DNA from: Micromonospora noduli
GTDB lineage: Bacteria; Actinomycetota; Actinomycetes; Mycobacteriales; Micromonosporaceae
NCBI RefSeq assembly: GCF_003264365.1
Contig: NZ_PYAK01000016.1
Span: 56,446 to 120,445, forward strand
Length of the DNA stretch: 64,000 nt
Direction of reading: 5' to 3'
Shown here piece after piece: positions 60,848-64,000 of the stretch. The notes beneath the pieces are model-generated. The model saw only the letters and a list, made by a program, of their open reading frames with translations, was not told where the DNA came from and did not search any database. Positions within the stretch are counted from its first letter, which is position 1. Each line of letters opens with the position of its first letter. A program made the translations under genes and the position numbers.

Positions 60848-62164
60848 ATGAGCAGCTCAGCGGACCAGCGGTCCACCCACATCGTCGACGTGCTCACCGA
60901 GGAGTTCGGCGCGTCGATGGCGATCGACCCGGCCGCCTTCCGCCGCAAGTTCCGCAAGATGGCGGCTTCGCCGTTCGCCTTCTACCGGGGCAGCGCCGCG
61001 CTGTTCTACGCCGACCAGCTCGGCGACTTCGCCGACGACCGGTTCTCCGACAAGCTGACCAGCCGGGTGTGGATCCACGGTGACCTGCACGCGGAGAACT
61101 TCGGCACCTACATGAACGCCTCGGGGCAGCTGGTGTTCAACGTCAACGACTTCGACGAGGCGTACGTCGGGCCGTTCACCTGGGACCTGCGTCGGCTCGC
61201 GGCCAGCGTGGCCCTGCTCGGCTACGGCAAGGCGCTCTCCGACACGGCGATCGGGGAACTGGTGGCCGGGTTCGCCCGGTCGTACCTGACCGAGCTGCGG
61301 GCCATCGCCGCCGGTGGTGACGACGCGATCGGTTCGATCACCCTGGACAACGCCGACGGGGTGCTGCGCCGGGTGCTCCAACGGGCCCGGCTCAACACCC
61401 GCGTGGACCTGCTCGCCGCGCAGACCACCATCGACAACTACGAGCGACGTTTCTCCATCGGCGACGGGGTCTTCGAAATCGACGACGCCACCCGGGATCT
61501 GGTCAGCGCCGCCTTCCAGGACTACCTGGGCACCCTGCCAAGCGCCTCGACGCAGCTGCGCCCGGTGGCCGCGCGGATCAAGGACGTGGTGCTGCGCAAG
61601 GGGGTGGGCATCGGCTCGGCCGGGCTGCCGTCGTACAACCTGCTGCTGGAGGGGCACACCCAGGCGCTGGAGAACGACGTCGTCATCTACATGAAGCAGG
61701 CGCAGGTGCCGGCCGTGGCGCGGTACGTCACCGATGAGTCGGTCCGCGGCTACTTCCAGCACCAGGGGCACCGGACCGCCGAGTCGCAGCGGGCGTTGCA
61801 GGCGCACGCCGACCCGTGGCTGGGCTTCACCGAGCTGAACGGGGCCGGTCAGCTGGTCGCCGAGGTCTCCCCGTACGCCGCCGATCTGGACTGGTCGGAC
61901 GTGAACGAGCCGGAGGAGCTGACCGGGGTTCTCGTCGACCTCGGCCGGGCGGTGGCCCGGATGCACTCGGTCGCCGACGACGAATCCAGTCACGACCTGG
62001 TGGACTATTCCACCGAGGAGGCGATCGTCGCGGCGGTGGACGCCGACGAGCCGGGATTCGTCGCCCACCTGGTGGATTTCGCGCACGCGTACGGGGTGCG
62101 CGCCCGCCAGGACCATCAGCTCTTCGTCGACCTGTTCCGCAACGGTCGACTGCCGGGCATCTGA
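60848..62164 (+). CDS. DUF2252 protein (kinase-like fold)
   Basis: 438 aa. FRRKFRKMAASPFAFYRGSAALFYADQ, WIHGDLHAENFGTY and NVNDFDEAYVGPFTWDLRRLA mark DUF2252. The H-G-D-L-H-x-E-N and N-D-F-D-E patterns resemble the catalytic and metal motifs of aminoglycoside-phosphotransferase-like kinases, but no substrate is known. The ATG at 60848 is chosen as DUF2252 homology begins close by. Convergent with the dehydrogenase. Confidence 0.88.
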   Translation: MSSSADQRSTHIVDVLTEEFGASMAIDPAAFRRKFRKMAASPFAFYRGSAALFYADQLGDFADDRFSDKLTSRVWIHGDLHAENFGTYMNASGQLVFNVNDFDEAYVGPFTWDLRRLAASVALLGYGKALSDTAIGELVAGFARSYLTELRAIAAGGDDAIGSITLDNADGVLRRVLQRARLNTRVDLLAAQTTIDNYERRFSIGDGVFEIDDATRDLVSAAFQDYLGTLPSASTQLRPVAARIKDVVLRKGVGIGSAGLPSYNLLLEGHTQALENDVVIYMKQAQVPAVARYVTDESVRGYFQHQGHRTAESQRALQAHADPWLGFTELNGAGQLVAEVSPYAADLDWSDVNEPEELTGVLVDLGRAVARMHSVADDESSHDLVDYSTEEAIVAAVDADEPGFVAHLVDFAHAYGVRARQDHQLFVDLFRNGRLPGI

Positions 62165-62180
62165 TCGGGCGCGGCGTCGC

Positions 62181-63227
62181 TCAGGACGCGAACTCCAGCA
62201 CCACCTTGATGTCGTCCGGCCCGGGGGTGTACGCGTCGGCGTACCGGTTCACCGGCACCCGCCGGGTGATCAGCGACTCGAGCCAGACCTGGTCGGCGCG
62301 GGCGAGCGCCTCCGCGGCCAGGGTCCAGTGTCGCCGGTTGGCGTTCACCGAGCCGAACACCACGTTGTTCTCCAGCACGAGCGCCCGGTTGAGCGCCCCG
62401 GCGTCGAAGTCGATGGTCCGGCCACCGCTGGACACCCCCGCCAGGCAGACGATTCCGGTCGGGGCCGCCTTGCACATGACGTCGAGGACCACAGTGGGAG
62501 CGCCGGTGCACTCGATCACCACGTCCGGCTCGAAGGGCAGGTCGTTTACCGGCACCGTGTGGTAGGTGGCGCCGAGCCCGGCGACCAGCTCCGGCTTCGG
62601 CCCCTCGGTGTTCCGGTCCAGCACGTGGACGGTGAGCCCACGCTGGGTGCCGAGCAACGCGGCCAGCAGACCGATCGGCCCGGCACCGGTCACCAGCACA
62701 GTCTGCGGCTGCCACTCGGCCCGGTGCCCGATCCGCTCGATGTGGTCCCAGGCCTTCGCCACCACACTTGTCGGCTCCAGCAGCACGCCGACCTGGGCCA
62801 GTGCCGGGTCGAGCGCGACCGCGAACTGCGGCTCGACCCGCCAGCGGTCGCGGGCGAACCCGGCCAGTCCCTTGATGCCGTGTTCGGTGTACTGGCCGTT
62901 GCGGCACATGTCCCACTCGCCGACCGCGCAGTTCGGGCAGGGCACCGGATCGGGATGCCTGACGATCCCGGCCACCAGGTCGCCAGGTTGCAGGGTGCCG
63001 CTCGGGTCCTCGATCACCCGGCCCAGCGACTCGTGCCCGATGACCAGGCGGTCGGCACCCGGCGGCGCCTCGCCGTACTCCCCGGCGATGATCTCGTGGT
63101 CGGTGCCGCAGATCCCCACCGCCAGCGCCTCGACCAGGACAGAGCCCTCCTCGGCAGCCGGCTCCGGCTGATCCTCGACGAGGTTCAGCGAATTGGCGAC
63201 CCCTGGTCTCACTGTCACAGCGCGCAC
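62181..63227 (-). CDS. Zinc-dependent alcohol dehydrogenase, glucose-1-dehydrogenase-like
   Basis: 348 aa, MDR superfamily. GICGTDHEIIAGEYGEAPPG and LVIGHESLGRVIE provide catalytic-zinc ligands (Cys, Glu/His), PCPNCAVGEWDMCRNGQYTEHGI the structural site, and VLVTGAGPIGLLAALLG the NAD(P) Rossmann motif. The set is typical of archaeal-type glucose dehydrogenases, which oxidise glucose to gluconolactone. GTG at 63227 with GATGAGGGC upstream. Convergent with DUF2252. Confidence 0.88.
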   Translation of the reverse strand: MRAVTVRPGVANSLNLVEDQPEPAAEEGSVLVEALAVGICGTDHEIIAGEYGEAPPGADRLVIGHESLGRVIEDPSGTLQPGDLVAGIVRHPDPVPCPNCAVGEWDMCRNGQYTEHGIKGLAGFARDRWRVEPQFAVALDPALAQVGVLLEPTSVVAKAWDHIERIGHRAEWQPQTVLVTGAGPIGLLAALLGTQRGLTVHVLDRNTEGPKPELVAGLGATYHTVPVNDLPFEPDVVIECTGAPTVVLDVMCKAAPTGIVCLAGVSSGGRTIDFDAGALNRALVLENNVVFGSVNANRRHWTLAAEALARADQVWLESLITRRVPVNRYADAYTPGPDDIKVVLEFAS

Positions 63228-63333
63228 GCCCTCATCTTTCCCCGCCGAGGCGTGCGCCGCGCCGAAAGCCGGCAGATCCGCTGGGCATCGGCGGCGGCCA
63301 GGTGCGGGCCCGGGCGGCACTAGGATCAGCGGC

Positions 63334-64000
63334 ATGACTCCCGAAGAGGTCGGCGCTCGACTGGTCGCGCTGCTCGCGCCGGTTGAGGCGACCCCGTCGG
63401 TCTCCGGCGGGCAACGTTTCGCCCGGGCCACAGTCGATGTGCCGCCCGCGAGTTGGCTGACCGCGGTTTCCGCCGCCCGTGACGACGCCGAGCTGGCCTG
63501 CGACTTCTTCGACTGGCTCTCCGCCGTCGACGAGTTGGCCGAGGGCTTCGACGTGGTGGCGCACCTCTGGTCGACGCGACTGCGTCACGGCCTGCTGCTG
63601 CGTACCCGGTTGCCGCGCGGCGCGCCCACTGTCGCCTCGGTGGTCGACGTCTACCCCGGTGCGGCCTGGCACGAGCGGGAGACGCACGAGATGTTCGGCA
63701 TCGACTTCGCCGGGCATGGGGAACTGCTGCCGCTGCTTCTGCCGCCAGAGTTCGAGGGTCACCCGCTGCGTAAGGAGTTCGTGCTGGCCTCCCGGGTGGC
63801 GAAGCCCTGGCCGGGTGCGAAAGAGCCGGGCGAGTCCGAGGCCGGCGGCGGGCGCCGACCGATCCGCCCGCCTGGCGTTCCCGCTCCGGGCGAGTGGGGG
63901 CCCACGCCCACCCCGGCCGGCGCCGGTGGGGTGGGGGAGGGCCCGCGTGGCGGCACCCCGGCCAGACCGGCGCGTGAGCGTCCGGCACGGCCCGCCCCGG
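63334..64000 (+). CDS. nuoC: NADH-quinone oxidoreductase subunit C (partial, runs off right edge)
   Basis: At least 222 residues. The 30-kDa-subunit signature is clear: YPGAAWHERETHEMFGIDFAGH and HPLRKEFVLASRVAKPWPGA. It is followed by a Gly/Pro/Arg-rich tail that continues out of the window. It works with NuoB and NuoD at the hydrophilic arm of complex I. The ATG start lacks a clear ribosome-binding site. Confidence 0.92.
   Translation, partial: MTPEEVGARLVALLAPVEATPSVSGGQRFARATVDVPPASWLTAVSAARDDAELACDFFDWLSAVDELAEGFDVVAHLWSTRLRHGLLLRTRLPRGAPTVASVVDVYPGAAWHERETHEMFGIDFAGHGELLPLLLPPEFEGHPLRKEFVLASRVAKPWPGAKEPGESEAGGGRRPIRPPGVPAPGEWGPTPTPAGAGGVGEGPRGGTPARPARERPARPAP

Noticed and set aside
1..64000. 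Biosynthetic gene cluster
   Set aside because: MoeZ, MFS and methyltransferase genes occur, but no core synthase (PKS, NRPS, terpene or RiPP) was seen; the toroid protein at 48,496 is too short for a terpene cyclase.
1..64000. tRNA, rRNA or CRISPR arrays
   Set aside because: No tRNA-like cloverleaf, rRNA-conserved segment or regularly spaced repeat was recognised by eye; a program such as tRNAscan-SE would be decisive.

Overview
The window is high-GC, gene-dense actinomycete DNA, most probably from Micromonosporaceae (a Micromonospora-like genome). The signs are strong G/C third-position bias, many GTG starts, 1-8 nt gene overlaps, and intergenic palindromes beginning GTTGATCA. The run 37-52 kb (DEAD-box helicase, ferritin-like protein, DUF3107, TetR, alpha/beta hydrolase, DUF3152, MoeZ, toroid protein, Atl) resembles the Rv3211-Rv3203 neighbourhood of Mycobacterium tuberculosis, as recalled rather than searched. 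No rRNA, tRNA, CRISPR array or intact transposase was seen.

0-8.3 kb: an arabinoside-use locus (truncated sugar-binding lipoprotein, GH51 arabinofuranosidase, divergent LacI regulator, tandem operator), then a BON-methyltransferase fusion, an ABC-F ATPase, a polyphosphate-glucokinase-like protein and small TPR, Smr and NUDIX proteins. 8.5-23.4 kb: a membrane M28 peptidase, a signalling operon (receiver-PP2C phosphatase, CHASE3/HAMP histidine kinase, single-domain receiver, inositol-monophosphatase-like enzyme), a secreted LAS-type hydrolase, a membrane spermidine-synthase-like protein, a Ser/Thr kinase with a CBM2-like outer domain, Trk potassium uptake and a secreted glycerophosphodiesterase.

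23.4-26.4 kb is the most accessory-looking stretch: a convergent pair of a three-cysteine DUF5131 (Gp37/Gp68) protein and its TcmP-type partner, flanked by about 500-bp gaps. This is the best candidate for a poorly described system. 26.4-31.1 kb is a complete five-gene branched-chain-amino-acid-type ABC importer. 31-37 kb holds an RqlH-type helicase, two long perfect palindromes, an XRE regulator, and a 161-bp MITE-like element inserted in a CTAG that supplies the stop codons of both flanking genes.

37-52 kb is the conserved block above plus a 1,122-residue repetitive protein, tandem DUF3152 metalloprotease-like genes and proBA. 52-59 kb carries two paralogous ECF sigma/membrane-partner cassettes around an MFS transporter and a PLP decarboxylase-like enzyme. 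59-64 kb has nuoB and a truncated nuoC, split by three unrelated genes.
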